This document shows, in pieces, positions 52,086-62,930 of a stretch of 64,000 nt of DNA. The position numbers and the translations under genes are program-made. The stretch covers positions 5,973,606-6,037,605 of the forward strand of contig NC_063181.1 in assembly GCF_023159225.1 (NCBI RefSeq), read 5' to 3'. Source of the stretch: Perognathus longimembris pacificus (Eukaryota; Chordata; Mammalia; Rodentia; Heteromyidae). Within the stretch, counting starts at the first letter, position 1, and the number at the start of each line of letters is the position of its first letter. The notes under the pieces are model-generated. The model was not told where the DNA came from, did not search any database, and was given only the letters and a program-made list of their open reading frames with translations.

Positions 52086-54239
52086 TTCATATGTGAGATC
52101 TGGAGTCGAAGTAAAAAAGGCATGAGAGGGGAATGGGGGCGGTTGTGGTGGTAGGAGCCTGCAGTCACTGCGTGCTGGACAGGAGGACCGTGGGCCTGGA
52201 CCACCTTGGGTAGGTCACCCCGAAGCCCTGGCTTACCATCACGTGCAAGGCGAGGACCTCCAGTCCCAGGAGCAGAGGACTGCTCAGCCCTTCCGGGCCG
52301 CCATGTCTCAGTGATCCACCCAGAGCACTTGGGCACACCCTGAGGTAATCAGCTTGCTCCGTCTCTTCCCACGGCACAGGACCACATCCCAACCAAGCCG
52401 GGATGGAAAGAGCCTGTCAGGTAACAAAGGCCATCCCTTCTGGAAACTGATCCCAGATCCTTTGGATCCTGTTGCAGCAAAGACCTTCTACTTTCAAAAG
52501 TGATTTTTCTCTCTGTTTTGCATGCATCAGGCCCAAGTCCTACTGAGATGGGCAAGATGCTTTGATTTAGGATGGTGGGGAAACAAGCTTTTGGCTTGTT
52601 CTTGAGTCAGAAGCATCTTATGACTCTAAACTCAGCCGTGATGGGCAGGACAGTCTGGGCCAGCTGCCCTGTGCCATGTTGCGTTAGAGTCTCAAATTTA
52701 AGAGAATGTTAATCGCATTTGCCCACGAAGAGGTTTGCTCTCTCCTTGCTCAGAAAGGCATGAGATTGAATCCTCTAAAATGTTTACTCTCTGCCCCTTA
52801 CTGGTTTCTTTGCTCAAAGTCAGCCTCCTCTTCCAGGATCTCCCTGTTTCTATGGATTGGGTTCAAATGATTTCACAGAGCTTTCTACCACAATCTCACA
52901 CTCACTTACAAGACAAGAAAAAAGAAAAAAGCATTAAGCATGTCTTACTTTGACAGGCAGAAACTGTCCATTGGGTCCTTGAGGATTTAAACGTAATGCC
53001 TAACCTTATAAAGAAGAGATTGGAGATTTTGGGCCATGACACCAAAGCTTTTAAACCAATATAACATGGAGGAACTCCTACCGATCTTGCCAAAGGCAAA
53101 TGCACGGGTTGAAGTTTTTAAGTAACGTAGCATTGGGGAATGTGCTGATGTCTGAAGGGTCTCAGGATATCCATTCCTCTTTCAGAGCCAACTATGACAC
53201 TTGCTTGAAGAGATAACAGAAATCGTGATGAACTACTACTGTCTCCTTCCACGAACTCCCACCTGAGGGTCACCAGCACCGTCCAGGGTCCAGAGTCAGG
53301 AGATCTCTGAACAGCATGGTCTCCCATGGTTACAACAGAACAGGCTGCAAAGGAGGCTCTGATGCGGTTTATGCTTTACAGACAAGGGCATTTGGGCTTG
53401 AAGGTCACAGCTCATCTATTACAGTTCCACCCCTCCGACACTGTGCTGCCCCCCACCTTCTAACAAAAACCAGTCGTGAGAACTGGGGTGCTCCCCTTGC
53501 CTTCCTGTGAGGGTTTCCCAGGCTGCAGGTTGACCTCTGAGCCTGACCAGCCCCCTCGACCCCCATTAATGGACTCATCCTATGTGCCCCATATGGCCTT
53601 TCTTAAAATATAAACCATGCACAAAACAAACGCCACGAAACAAATACCAGACCAAGATAGAATCTTTAATTTAGTGCTCAAAAAAAATTCCTGCCCAAAG
53701 AATGATAAATTACACTGCTTGGTAGAATGCTAAATGTCCTCCCCTTCAGTGAGCGTGAGCTGGTCTTCTCTGTTCCCACCCTCCTTGGAAAGCCTAATGA
53801 GGTTCGCGTGACACCTAGCAATTTCCAGGCTTTCTCTTCACATGCCCCTCAGCAACATCTGGCGGCTGTTTATTGCTTACCTGAGAGCCGCGGCGACCGC
53901 ACCATCTTGACTTAGGCCCAAACCTTTTCTTCCAATTCGTTCCTGACCTCAGTCCGTTTCTTCTGGCCTCTGGCTTTCCTTCTGCCCGTGCAGTGAGGCC
54001 CTGGAAGAAGCTCCGCTGGGTCTTGTTTATTTAGGTTAGATGGTTAATGCTGAGGGCGCTTCAACTCTTCTCACTAGACTCCGTGTGGAAGGGACACATG
54101 TGTGGCTTTGTAGCCTGGAATGAGCCTGATAAACGGGAGAGTGGATCGTCCATGAGACAGGGAAGGAAGGGAGAAGAGGAGAAAAGGAGAAAGGGAAGAA
54201 GGGAGGGAGATAGACATGGAGACACGGCTCTCATTTGCA
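52086..54239. other. Unassigned sequence
   Basis: About 2.15 kb with no recognised gene or repeat. A purine-rich tract (GGAAGGAAGGGAGAAG and similar) lies at 54158-54216. The antisense 141-codon frame at 51911-52336 overlaps the L1 fragment and is not a gene. Confidence 0.4.
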
Positions 54240-54560
54240 GTCTTATTTTCCACAGTTTTCAGGTACCCCAAAATACATTGTGAAAACAATGAGATATGTG
54301 GGAAGAGAGACCATGTTCCTATGTTTATCACAGGGTGTCTTCATAATTGTTCTGTTTTATTTATTAGTTCTTGCTCATCTCCTGTGGTGCCTCATTTACA
54401 AACTTAACTTTATGGTGGATGTGTGGGTACAGAATAGGAAAACGTGGCGTCCCCATCAGTTATGTTTCTATCTGCAATCTCAGGCAATGCTGAGTGCAGC
54501 AACAGATCCCCCCAGGATAGAGGTTTACAGCATTGTGGGGTTGTTTTTGTACAGTTTGCT
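54240..54560. mobile_element. Probable Tigger/MER2-type DNA transposon fossil
   Basis: CTTCATAATTGTTCTG, TTTATTTATTAGTTCTTGC, GTGGTGCCTCATTTAC, AAACTTAACTTTATGGTG and AGGCAATGCTG, then AACAGATCCCCCC, follow the order of a pogo/Tigger-related mammalian MER repeat. Terminal inverted repeats are not visible. The 113-codon frame across it is a chance frame. Confidence 0.5.
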
Positions 54561-54699
54561 TCCAGGTAAAAAATGACTGAGGCAGAGAGAGGAGGAGAGG
54601 AAAGGCGGGGGTTACATTAGGACACATGGTGTCCTAGCCTCCCTCCCCCCCCCAAAAAAAAAGTAGGGACCTGTGTCTAGGAAAAACACATTCCTCAAT
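54561..54699. other. Unassigned, with a C-run/A-run at about 54643-54662
   Basis: CCTCCCTCCCCCCCCCAAAA: low-complexity junction, no gene. Confidence 0.5.
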
Positions 54700-54800
54700 T
54701 TGTTGTATAAATATTTATGCCACCTAACTCATGCCAATCATTGTGCTAAGTTAGGGGAGAGCCTAGGACGAAGTTCACAGCTTGCTCACAACGGGTGTGT
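54700..54800. repeat. MIR/L2-type fragment
   Basis: AATATTTATGCCACCTAAC, CCAATCATTGTGCTAAG and GTTCACAGCTTGCTCACAAC resemble the common mammalian L2/MIR phrase (ATTTATTGAGCACCTACTATGTGCCAGGCAC type). Diverged. Confidence 0.45.
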
Positions 54801-56154
54801 CATAAGACTGGATGTTTGCCCCTGTGGCTAGCACCAACGCCTTTGTAGACCACATTTCTTCTGGGGTATAGCTAAGAAACGAACCTCATACCCAACCACA
54901 GTACATAGCTATGAACATGGTGTGCCGTTTTTCTCCTCTCTTGAAGGAGTGGAGACACGGATGCCTTTTGGACTGTGGCGAACCACAGGTGAGCACGGAA
55001 AGGGACCCCCAGGAAAGCGGCAAGCCATGCAGAGCACGTGTGCACCACTGCTGTACTTTGCCAGTGTGCAAAGAGAGAGCCAAGGGGCTCTGGAGGACTG
55101 GGGAAGGCTGGGGGCTCTCGGCAGTGGCTTTGGGGGGTCGTGTGAGCCACCTGGACCCAGCCAACACTCACCTTGCATCATTTCTGCCCTGGCACCACTG
55201 GGACACTTCAGAGACAGCGGCTCTGAGCAGGGCAGACAGAACCCAGGAGCATCCTTACCCAACTTGTCATAATGGTTGCTCCAAGCAGCCAACCCAGAGA
55301 CCCGTGACCCCACAGTGGCTGCAGAATGGGGCAGAGCAAAGCTGGTGGGTGGAAGAATCTAGAAGCTGGGAGATGCTAAGGGAGAGGCTCCACTTTTCTA
55401 GAAGGAGGCTCAGGCAGGCCCTGTGCCCTTTGAATCTTGCTGTTTGCCTATCCTCACTTGGGCTCAGAGAATAGCCATGTCAGGCACCATTGGAGTTACC
55501 CAAATGAATGAGAGTTCACAAAGATTTCTGTTGACATTAGCCATATACACACTGGCTTCAGTTTCTTCCCTCTTGGTCTAAAAACTGAGAAGAGTTAAAT
55601 GGTCAAGTAGTTTCTTTGATCTTTCTTCGTCTTCTTTTTTAAATTTTCACAGTATATAAGATCTGATAGCTATCTTTTTTTTTCTTCCTAGTGGAATATT
55701 ATTAGAAACGGATCTCTGTATTCTTTCACTTTCAGCATGCGTTTTCTGTTTCTGACCTGAAATTGCTGTGTTCTTGCGTATTTCCTGAGGAAGATTCGTT
55801 TTTAATTCTCTTTAGCTTCTGGCAATAGGAGACCTCTATGGTATTTCTGGATCTTTATGTGAACAAGATGTCAAATTCTTGATTTCATGAAATCATTTGA
55901 GGATTGGAAATGGCTGCCTTGGTGAGTAATAAGGATCTGGTTTCCTTTAAAAAGAAAAGACAGCGATAAGAAGCAGAAATTATTCATCGGCACTTTCCAC
56001 AAGACTTCTGTTCTCCTCCCCCTTTGAAAATGGCCGGATATTTGCTCAAGGATGTGCTGTGTTTCAGAGGCTGGCCTGGGAAACTAGGGAGATGCCGCTG
56101 TGTCATTCATACAGGTCAGCTCCGTTGCTGTCAACTTTGCTGATGGATGTGTGT
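54801..56154. other. Unassigned sequence
   Basis: About 1.35 kb. Overlapping frames at 54872-55474 on both strands reflect GC-rich, stop-poor sequence. None has a domain I recognise. Confidence 0.4.
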
Positions 56155-56370
56155 GCATATACGTTATACCCTATAAATAATAATATTATTATTGCAGGAA
56201 AAATTGCTCCGTCTTATTAACTATGTATACAAATACATATTATCCTGTATAATAAAATGTTACTATGGATGATTTAATATTTAATATATAGTAAGTATCA
56301 TGTGTATGCTATTATTTACCATAGATAATACATATACATTTACTGTATAGTGTATCTTTACAACAACATG
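56155..56370. repeat. AT-rich low-complexity block
   Basis: Repeated TATTATT, ATATAT and ATAATA words over about 215 bases. Confidence 0.75.
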
Positions 56371-56561
56371 GAAAAATACAATTTTTTTTGCCAGTCCTGG
56401 ACTCAGGGCCTGAGCACTGTCCTTGGCTTCTTTTTGCTCAAGGCTAGCACTCTACCACTTGAGCCGCAGCTCCATTTTCGGCTTTTTCTTTCTATGTGGT
56501 GCTGAGGAATTGAACCCAGGGCTTCATGCATGCAAGGCAAGCACTCTAGGAAATATACAAT
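56371..56561 (-). mobile_element. IDL-Geo dimeric SINE, antisense, 5'-truncated
   Basis: The plus strand runs from a T-run through CTGGACTCAGGGCCTGAGC and GAATTGAACCCAGGGC, but stops at CAAGCACTCTAGG, so the last part of the ID-like monomer is missing. Flanking 12-bp repeats GAAAAATACAAT (56371) and GAAATATACAAT (56550) differ at one base and look like its target-site duplication. Confidence 0.92.
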
Positions 56562-57849
56562 ATTAATGTAGGCCCTCATATTTAATGTACATAGGTTACT
56601 ATAGATAAAGTGGAGGGCTGACTTAAGAGAAACTGCGAGCCACTGGGCAGATACTCTGCATGAATGAACAATTTTTCATTTGCTTTTCAATTCCTGGCTG
56701 ATTGGTATGAGAGTGCCCCAGTTGTGGACTAAATCTACACAAATCATAGGATTTGCAGGAAAGGTACACTTAAAAAATACTGTGTTTAGAGAGAAATGGC
56801 TGCTACGCTCATAGCTAATACTCAGATCGGCCCCCAAGTAGCACTGCGCATACGTTGACCAGGTTTCCCCTTCCCCTCCCACCCCACCCCCGCTCTCCTG
56901 TACCCACTCTTCCCATCTCTGGAGAGATGACCCCCGGCCCTCCAGCAGGTCCTGTGTGGAGCCAGCTTTTACACTGATGCAAACGGTCTTCAAGGTCACC
57001 TTTAAGTGTGTCCTGTTCTGTCGGAACACTGGGAAAGGCCCGAGTCTTCTGTGTTTTGTGGCCCTGTGGCTAGTTTTTGTTTTCCTATGGTACTTAGAAT
57101 TGGCGAATTTGAGAAGCTCAAAGAACACTTACCACTTCCTCACCACCCTTCCCCAACTAGGAAACAAGGAAACAGATCACAGGAATGAGGGAGGGGAGGA
57201 GAAGGAACAAAGTTTCAAGTTGGACCAGGTTTGATCATAAGCTACCTGAGTGCTACTTGGGTAGAAAGCAAACAACAACAACAGTAACAACAAAAGCCAG
57301 TTCTCCTCGGATCTCAGTCAAGTGGGCAGATGGCAATCCACCCAATGGAGGTTGAACTCGAATGCTTGCTCTCCTCCCTGGAGGCCACCACTGGAATCAC
57401 CAAAGCTTCCTCTCCTTCCTTCTAGTTCTTTCTCTACCCATCTTCACTTTTTGTCTTTCTCTTCTACCCTTCAGGATGCCACAGAAATTTGGGCCCTCGA
57501 TTATGTTTTAATTTCACAGGAACAATAAATAATGTTTATCCAAATATATACCAAATGTTGCATGGCACATATGTTTACCAAAAGTTATTATTTATCTGCC
57601 TAAGAGTAAATCTAGCTGAATGTCTTTTATTTTTTCATTTGCTATTGGTATTTTTGTAGTGTTTTTAAGAATAAGAAAAATGGAACTCTCTGGAAAGCCT
57701 ACAGCCTCTGTCTCTGTGAACTAAGTCCCTACACCTACATTCTTACAATTTTCAGAGAAAAGAGAGCATGTATTTTGAACCATTGGTCTCTGCAATCAGA
57801 GATCACCCCTTCTTAGTGTTTGAACCATAGCCCTCATGCAACAGTGAAT
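56562..57849. other. Unassigned sequence
   Basis: About 1.3 kb with no recognised gene. A CAACAACAACA slip tract is near 57272. Frames at 56676-57234 on both strands have no domain. Confidence 0.4.
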
Positions 57850-57965
57850 ATTTCACCATATTTATGAAATAGGAGGATTGTGCTAGATGTACTATGTTCA
57901 TCTATGATCCCAGTATTGGGGAAATTGTAGCCAGCCTGGGCTGCAAAGTGCAACTCTTATCTCAA
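57850..57965 (+). repeat. B1/7SL-like SINE monomer, sense
   Basis: CATCTATGATCCCAGTATTGG, read as CTATGATCCCAGTATTGG, then TTGTAGCCAGCCTGGGC and TCTTATCTCAAAACC match a B1. Its tail is the following ATCA tract. Confidence 0.8.
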
Positions 57966-57996
57966 AACCAATCAATCAATCAATCCATCAATCAAT
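57966..57996. repeat. (AATC)n short tandem repeat
   Basis: About seven AATC units, probably grown from the preceding SINE tail. Confidence 0.9.
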
Positions 57997-58487
57997 GGAG
58001 TAGAGGTGCAGCTGGAAGAGAAGCCACGCAGCTCGCGACTCTGCCGAGCACCGTGTAATGCCCACATAGAGAAATGCTAGAAGAAGCTCAGCAATTCGGA
58101 GCTTCACGTTGGCCTTGGGTTGTACCCCACTCAGTGAAGGAAGCCACCCACCCCAGGACAGACTCGAGTCACCCCACCTGCGCTCTGGTCCACCTTCAGG
58201 GTGGGGTTTCACTCTTTCTTCTCTCTTTCCCATTGCAATAACAATTTCATGTTAGTAGACAGTGCCTATTTCCCACCGTTGCCATACAGTTTTCAAAACG
58301 ACATGCATTTGTAGAACACTGTCTGGCTTTGCTGAGAGAGAGAACAGCATTTGAGCTTTTTTTTTAAGCCAGCAGTGAGCACAGAAGAGACATTTCCCCA
58401 GAGTCCAAGGCCCTGGGCTGGGCCAGCAGCGCTGCCCCTTGGCTGTGCATCGTGAGAGGGACCAGGGCCTCTCTGATCCTTGGTGTC
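57997..58487. other. Unassigned sequence
   Basis: About 490 bases without a recognised feature. Confidence 0.4.
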
Positions 58488-59315
58488 TCATTGGCAGCAG
58501 ACATCTGCATTTCCTTTCCTGGCTGCAGCCCTGTGATTCCAAACTGACAGAAATGTTAGCAGCGCCTCTCCACCATGAAACTCTGTCTGCCCTAGGGCTA
58601 GCTTTATGGGAGATGTTTGTTGTGGTGTTTCTTTCCCTATCAAATCCATCGTGTCTCCCCTTTGCTCTGTATCTTCAGCAGTGGGGGGAAATGCCATGTG
58701 AAGCCCCGAAATAGCAACAGCCCAGAAGCCAACTTGGAGTCCAGGAGGCTCCACCAGGCCTGGCTGCTGCCAAACACTTGTCAACAAGTCAGCAGCGGGA
58801 CCTGGGAAGGACCCAGCGGTGGGGCTGTGGCTCAGACTTGCTGCTTGTGTCAGTGCTCTCCCCAGAGAATCTGGCCACGGGGAGCCCCTAGAAAGCCCCA
58901 ATACCGGCTCCTTCGGCGCACGGCCCGTGGAGACAGCAGCTGGTTCACTGACCATCGTCTGGCCGGCCGAGGGGGAGATGGTGCGTGCAATGGCTCCTAG
59001 CTCCTGACTCCCAGCGCCCTCCGGTTCCCATGGCAACCCCGGGGCTCCTGATAGGGTTCTGAGACTGGATGACTTCTTCAGCCCTGTGCCCTGGGCCAGC
59101 CCAGACCCCACAAGAGATAGACAGAGAGCTCTTGAGTAGTGACTTCCAGTGTCAAGACCCAACCACTGGAAAATCACTCTCCTGGGCTCCGTGTCTGGCC
59201 CGTGGCACAACTGTCTTGAACATGGAATGGGGAAAGGCTCAATGGAGGACTCGCTCCAGAGCAAGGCGTTGTCTTGGTTATGGGGCCCTAGGATGAGGAG
59301 TTTCTCAGAACCCAT
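58488..59315 (-). CDS. Candidate 275-codon ORF of unknown function (unproven)
   Basis: I do not recognise this protein. It opens at an ATG (59315) in good translation context (G at -3, G at +4, GGGAATGG on the minus strand) and ends at TGA (58488-58490). The frame extends upstream without a stop to 59426, giving 312 codons in all, but that longer start is GTG. The protein is rich in Ser, Pro, Gly and Leu, with Pro-rich patches and no signal peptide or membrane segment that I can see. It lies in a GC-rich stretch, which lowers stop frequency. No splice sites, poly-A signal or neighbouring exon are evident. It may be a chance frame. Confidence 0.15.
   Translation of the reverse strand: MGSEKLLILGPHNQDNALLWSESSIEPFPIPCSRQLCHGPDTEPRRVIFQWLGLDTGSHYSRALCLSLVGSGLAQGTGLKKSSSLRTLSGAPGLPWEPEGAGSQELGAIARTISPSAGQTMVSEPAAVSTGRAPKEPVLGLSRGSPWPDSLGRALTQAASLSHSPTAGSFPGPAADLLTSVWQQPGLVEPPGLQVGFWAVAISGLHMAFPPTAEDTEQRGDTMDLIGKETPQQTSPIKLALGQTEFHGGEALLTFLSVWNHRAAARKGNADVCCQ
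59024..59037. promoter_or_regulatory. RFX X-box-like palindrome (candidate)
   Basis: GTTCCCATGGCAAC is one base from the perfect RFX palindrome GTTGCCATGGCAAC. It lies inside the unproven 275-codon ORF, so it is unlikely to be that ORF's promoter. Motif match only. Confidence 0.35.
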
Positions 59316-60829
59316 TCCCAGCCTCGTCCATTGTCTGAGCGGCTCCAACACTGAAACTCGGACTATGAAGTGCTCTGAACGATGGGGGTTGCAGTTTCCA
59401 TTAAATGACAACCAAAAACAGTTCACAATTCACCATCTGCAATATGAATCACAAGATCACTGCAATGTCTGTCAAAGGGGCAAAAGGGTGCAGCTCTTTC
59501 CACGCAGCCTGCGTGGGGCTGTGCACACACAGGCAGCCATTGAAATCTACGACTTCATACCACATGCCTCGGAGCTGCCAAACTCGGCACCTGGCGCTGG
59601 AGAGCAGGAGGTGATGAGGAGAACGTCCAGGAGCAGGTGCAGTCCTGCAGGGCAAGTGGCCGTGCTCGGAGATGGAAATAGAGGGCATTCCATGCAAGCT
59701 ATGTCTAGTGAGATATGAGCACCAGAGGGGAGACACTTAACTCAGGTTAGAATGGAGGTGAGACTTCCAAAAGAGATGATTCTACGGAATATTTCTAACA
59801 GTCCTCTGACGTTATGCCAATATCTGTCTTTCTCAGGGAGAAAAACCAAAGAAAGTCACTCAAGTATTGCTTACAAGTTGCAGATTCAACACTCAAATCC
59901 ATGTAGAGCCAACTCCCTCTCTTCCCACCCGACCCGCAACAAATCGTTTCTACTTTCACTGTTGTTTTCTTTACTTTAGAAAGCGTTGCCAATGCAACGA
60001 ATTCAGTCACTTTACTTAAGGAGAAATGAATTTCTGTTGGCGTATGCTTCTCTTCCAGAAGCTTTCTCGTCTTGACAGCATACTCCTGATTGAAAAATCT
60101 CACCCATCAAGAAAATTGTATAATCCGGACATCTAACAATATTAGCTCTTCTCTCGATTCCATCAGCAAATGAAATCCTCCAACATGTTTTCACTGGGAA
60201 TGGCAGACATGAATCTGAAAATTAGAAGTGACTTAATATCAAGCCTGACCTCTAAGGAGCTACGTCACTGTCTGGATGTAGGAACAGGGTCTCAGCTACA
60301 TACTGAGGTCATGCGTTGTGCCAGACTTCAGGGGCTCTTGGGAGATGTAGAAATCAGGACTGAAATCCGAGTTCTTTTGGCCATGAACATGGCTGGAGAT
60401 CCAAGTCCATGGTAAAGATTCCGAGTTGAAGCCAGGAACTGGACAAGTCTTTGGGAGTCGGGCTGTATATTGGCCAATAGTTTTACGAATAGCCTGTAAG
60501 ACTCAGAAACCTGTATCGTGTGTAAACTATTGTTTATCACACAGTGGCTTATAAACACTGCTGCTCTACAATTTATAGGGAAAATGGCACAAACACTAAC
60601 AGTGATTTGAGAACTTGTGTTGGAAACACACAACATTCTTGGAATTTCTACTGGATGTAGAGCAATGGGATCTAAAATGCAGGAAGACTAACAGAACCAT
60701 TCATGTTCACATTCTTGCAAGTGTTAAAGAAAGTGAGGAATTTGTACCTCCTATCTATTTGTTTTAACTGGCATCACTTGGCTGGCCAATGGCATTGCAT
60801 TTTTTCATGCTTTAGGGTTTTTACTGTAA
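59316..60829. other. Unassigned sequence
   Basis: About 1.5 kb without a recognised gene or repeat. Open frames at 59149-59718 (plus strand) overlap the antisense candidate ORF and have no domain. Confidence 0.4.
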
Positions 60830-60915
60830 TGTTTATTATGCTTTAAGGAAATTCATGGAATGATAACCACTTTGTGCAGCTACTTAAAGGTAATAAAAAT
60901 ATTTTTTAAAAGAAA
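60830..60915 (+). repeat. L1 3'-UTR end fragment, family A
   Basis: GATAACCACTTTGTGCAGC, then TACTTAAAGGTAATAAAAAT, and an A-rich end, are collinear with the end of 2941-3130. Confidence 0.45.
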
Positions 60916-61019
60916 ACAAATGGCTTATTTAGAAGTTTTGCCAGTTTTTATGGTGAAAAAAGTTTTTATTTGTTTTATTTCTATGGAATCTGAAACGTTT
61001 GGGTTTGCTTGCTTTTAAC
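60916..61019. other. Unassigned T-rich spacer
   Basis: Nothing is recognised. Confidence 0.3.
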
Positions 61020-61310
61020 ATTTTCTGTTTTTAAATTTTATTGTGTTTTTAATTGACAGTGATCACATATCTATGGAGTATAGTGTGGTGTTTCATTCAA
61101 CCAATGTATATAATTTTGAATAATGAATCTAGGCTGAATAGCCTATCAATCACCTCAAATAGTTATCATTTTGAAGGCTAAGAATCTTTAAAAAAAATTG
61201 TTAGCTGTTTTGAAACACACAGTACAGTGACATTCGTATGAAAGTAGAATATCAGGCCTTATTCCTTCTATCTCATTCTAACTTTATGCCCATTGGCCAG
61301 TTCTCCTATG
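61020..61310 (-). mobile_element. L1M (L1MA/L1MB-like) 3' end, antisense
   Basis: The plus strand follows TTTTTAATTGACAGTGATC, TATGGAGTATAGTGTGGTG, CAATCACCTCAAATAGTTAT, TTTGAAGGCTAAGAATC and TTATTCCTTCTATCTCATTC, the reverse complement of an L1MA/MB 3' UTR. Confidence 0.75.
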
Positions 61311-61403
61311 ACAGATGTCTTAGAAGCCTTGTCAGATAATTCCGCCATCTAATTCACCCCAGTGTTGGAGTCAGTGTGCTATATTTCCTTGCTCAATTTG
61401 TGT
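61311..61403. other. Unassigned spacer
   Basis: Short spacer between the L1M 3' end and an IDL-Geo SINE. Nothing is recognised. Confidence 0.3.
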
Positions 61404-61650
61404 TTTACTTGTTCTTTTTTTCTTTATCTTTTTTGTTTTATTTTTTAACCAGTCCTGGGCCTTGGACTCAGGGCCTGAGCACTGTCTCTGGCTTCTTTTT
61501 GCTCAAGGCTAGCACTCTGCCACTTGAGCCACAGCGCCACTTCTGGCTTCTTCTATATATGTGGTGCTGAGGAGTCGAACCCAGGGCTTCATGTATATGA
61601 ATGGTGAGCGCTCTACCCCTAGGCCACATTCCCAGTCCCTTTACTTGTCT
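61404..61650 (-). mobile_element. IDL-Geo dimeric SINE, antisense, full length
   Basis: Both monomers are present, antisense, with a plus-strand T-rich tail at 61415-61447. An imperfect duplication of about 10 bp (TTTACTTGTTCT near 61404, TTTACTTGTCT near 61640) flanks it. Confidence 0.92.
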
Positions 61651-62729
61651 CTTGATACAGTGAGTGGTTTCCCATTGAGTCCTAGACTGTCTGTCGATTG
61701 TATCAGGAGGCTGCTTGCGCTGAGGAGAGCTTTGGCTTCAGGAGGAAGTGTCCCTGTTTAGGTCCAGCATTCTAGTCTTGGCTCCCTTTGGTGGGCTCCA
61801 CGTTCGATGGCTGCTCGGGTTTCAGAGCATTTCCTGAGTTCTTGTGGTTCTCTTGGCTCGCCGTGTCCTTCCGGAGTTCCTGTTGGCCTCAGCTGGTGGC
61901 TGCCAGGGCGTGAGAAGCAGGCTCTGGGGTCTGCTGGCACAGGAAGGACACAGTGGGCCTCCCCAGTGGGCTCCCCGCCTGCCCAGTGGTCCTGAGCAGG
62001 GAACACGTCTCCTCAGACAGGCGGCGTGAGGGCAGATATTCTTCTCCAGTGGCCATTTGTTCTGTCTGCAATCTGTCACCTGATCCGCCCAGGCACTGCC
62101 TCTCCATGTGGAGAATGGAGCCGCTCTTCCACTTGACTGTCTTCCCCACCGGGCCACCTGCCAGCCCTGTTACCTCCCAGGAAGGAGGAAGAGTCTTAAA
62201 AACAGCCCTCTGTGACTTAGGGGTGAACGAGGCTTCCTGAACTGGGTCTCCCGTGGTCAGTGAACCACTCTTTCCAGTCCTGCAACCTGGCTTAGCTGTC
62301 TGTCAGCACTACAGGTGCCCAGAGCTGTTGGGGAAGGGAGCACTTCCTCTTGTTGTTGAGGGACCAGCTGATCTCCTTGTCAGGTTTAGGCTCCTCTGAT
62401 ACTATCAGAGGCTCCTCCATTCAACTCAGAGCAGGAATGAGCCGGCTAGGGTCAGACTAGGGGGTTCGGGGTGCCCAGTCTGGGTGGCTTTCATCTCCAG
62501 GGACTGAGGGTTGTGACGCCTTCTGTCACTGCACTGTCTCTGGTCCTACCTGCGCCATCTTGTCGAGACTGGAATCCAGTCCCACCACCGTGATGTTTGT
62601 GCTTTCACACTTGAAATTGATTTCTAACACTATTCCGTTACTGCAGAGAGGAGAGTGCTGTGTCGTATCACATCAGATAACCCTCCGAGAATCTAACAAA
62701 TGGATGCAGGCCCAACACATGTATTTCCC
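61651..62729. other. Unassigned, moderately GC-rich
   Basis: About 1.1 kb. Overlapping frames at 61758-62240 on both strands have no domain I recognise. No repeat family is seen. Confidence 0.4.
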
Positions 62730-62930
62730 TGTTTGTTGTTGTGGTTACAGCTGGAGTTTGATCCCGAGGCCTCTCGTGGGTAGGCAAGCGCTCTACCACT
62801 TGAGCCACACCTCCAGCCTCTTTGTTTGTATTTTGTTTTTGAGATAGGATTTTGCCTGGGCTGGCCTTGAACTCTCGATCCTCCTGCTTCTGCCTCTTGA
62901 GTGGGATTACAGACACTCAGCTACGAAGCT
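62730..62930 (-). repeat. tRNA/7SL composite SINE, antisense
   Basis: GGAGTTTGATCCCGAGGCC and GCTCTACCACTTGAGCC mark the antisense tRNA-like half. TTGCCTGGGCTGGCCTTGAAC and CTTGAGTGGGATTACAGAC mark the antisense 7SL half, joined by a T-rich linker. Confidence 0.85.

Noticed and set aside
51911..52336. 141-codon antisense frame
   Set aside because: It runs across the antisense of an L1 ORF2 fragment.
54911..55474. 187-codon plus-strand frame
   Set aside because: Several other frames on both strands are equally open here. The region is GC-rich and stop-poor, and no domain is seen.
59149..59718. 189-codon plus-strand frame opposite the candidate minus-strand ORF
   Set aside because: It overlaps the longer antisense frame, both sit in stop-poor sequence, and it has no domain.
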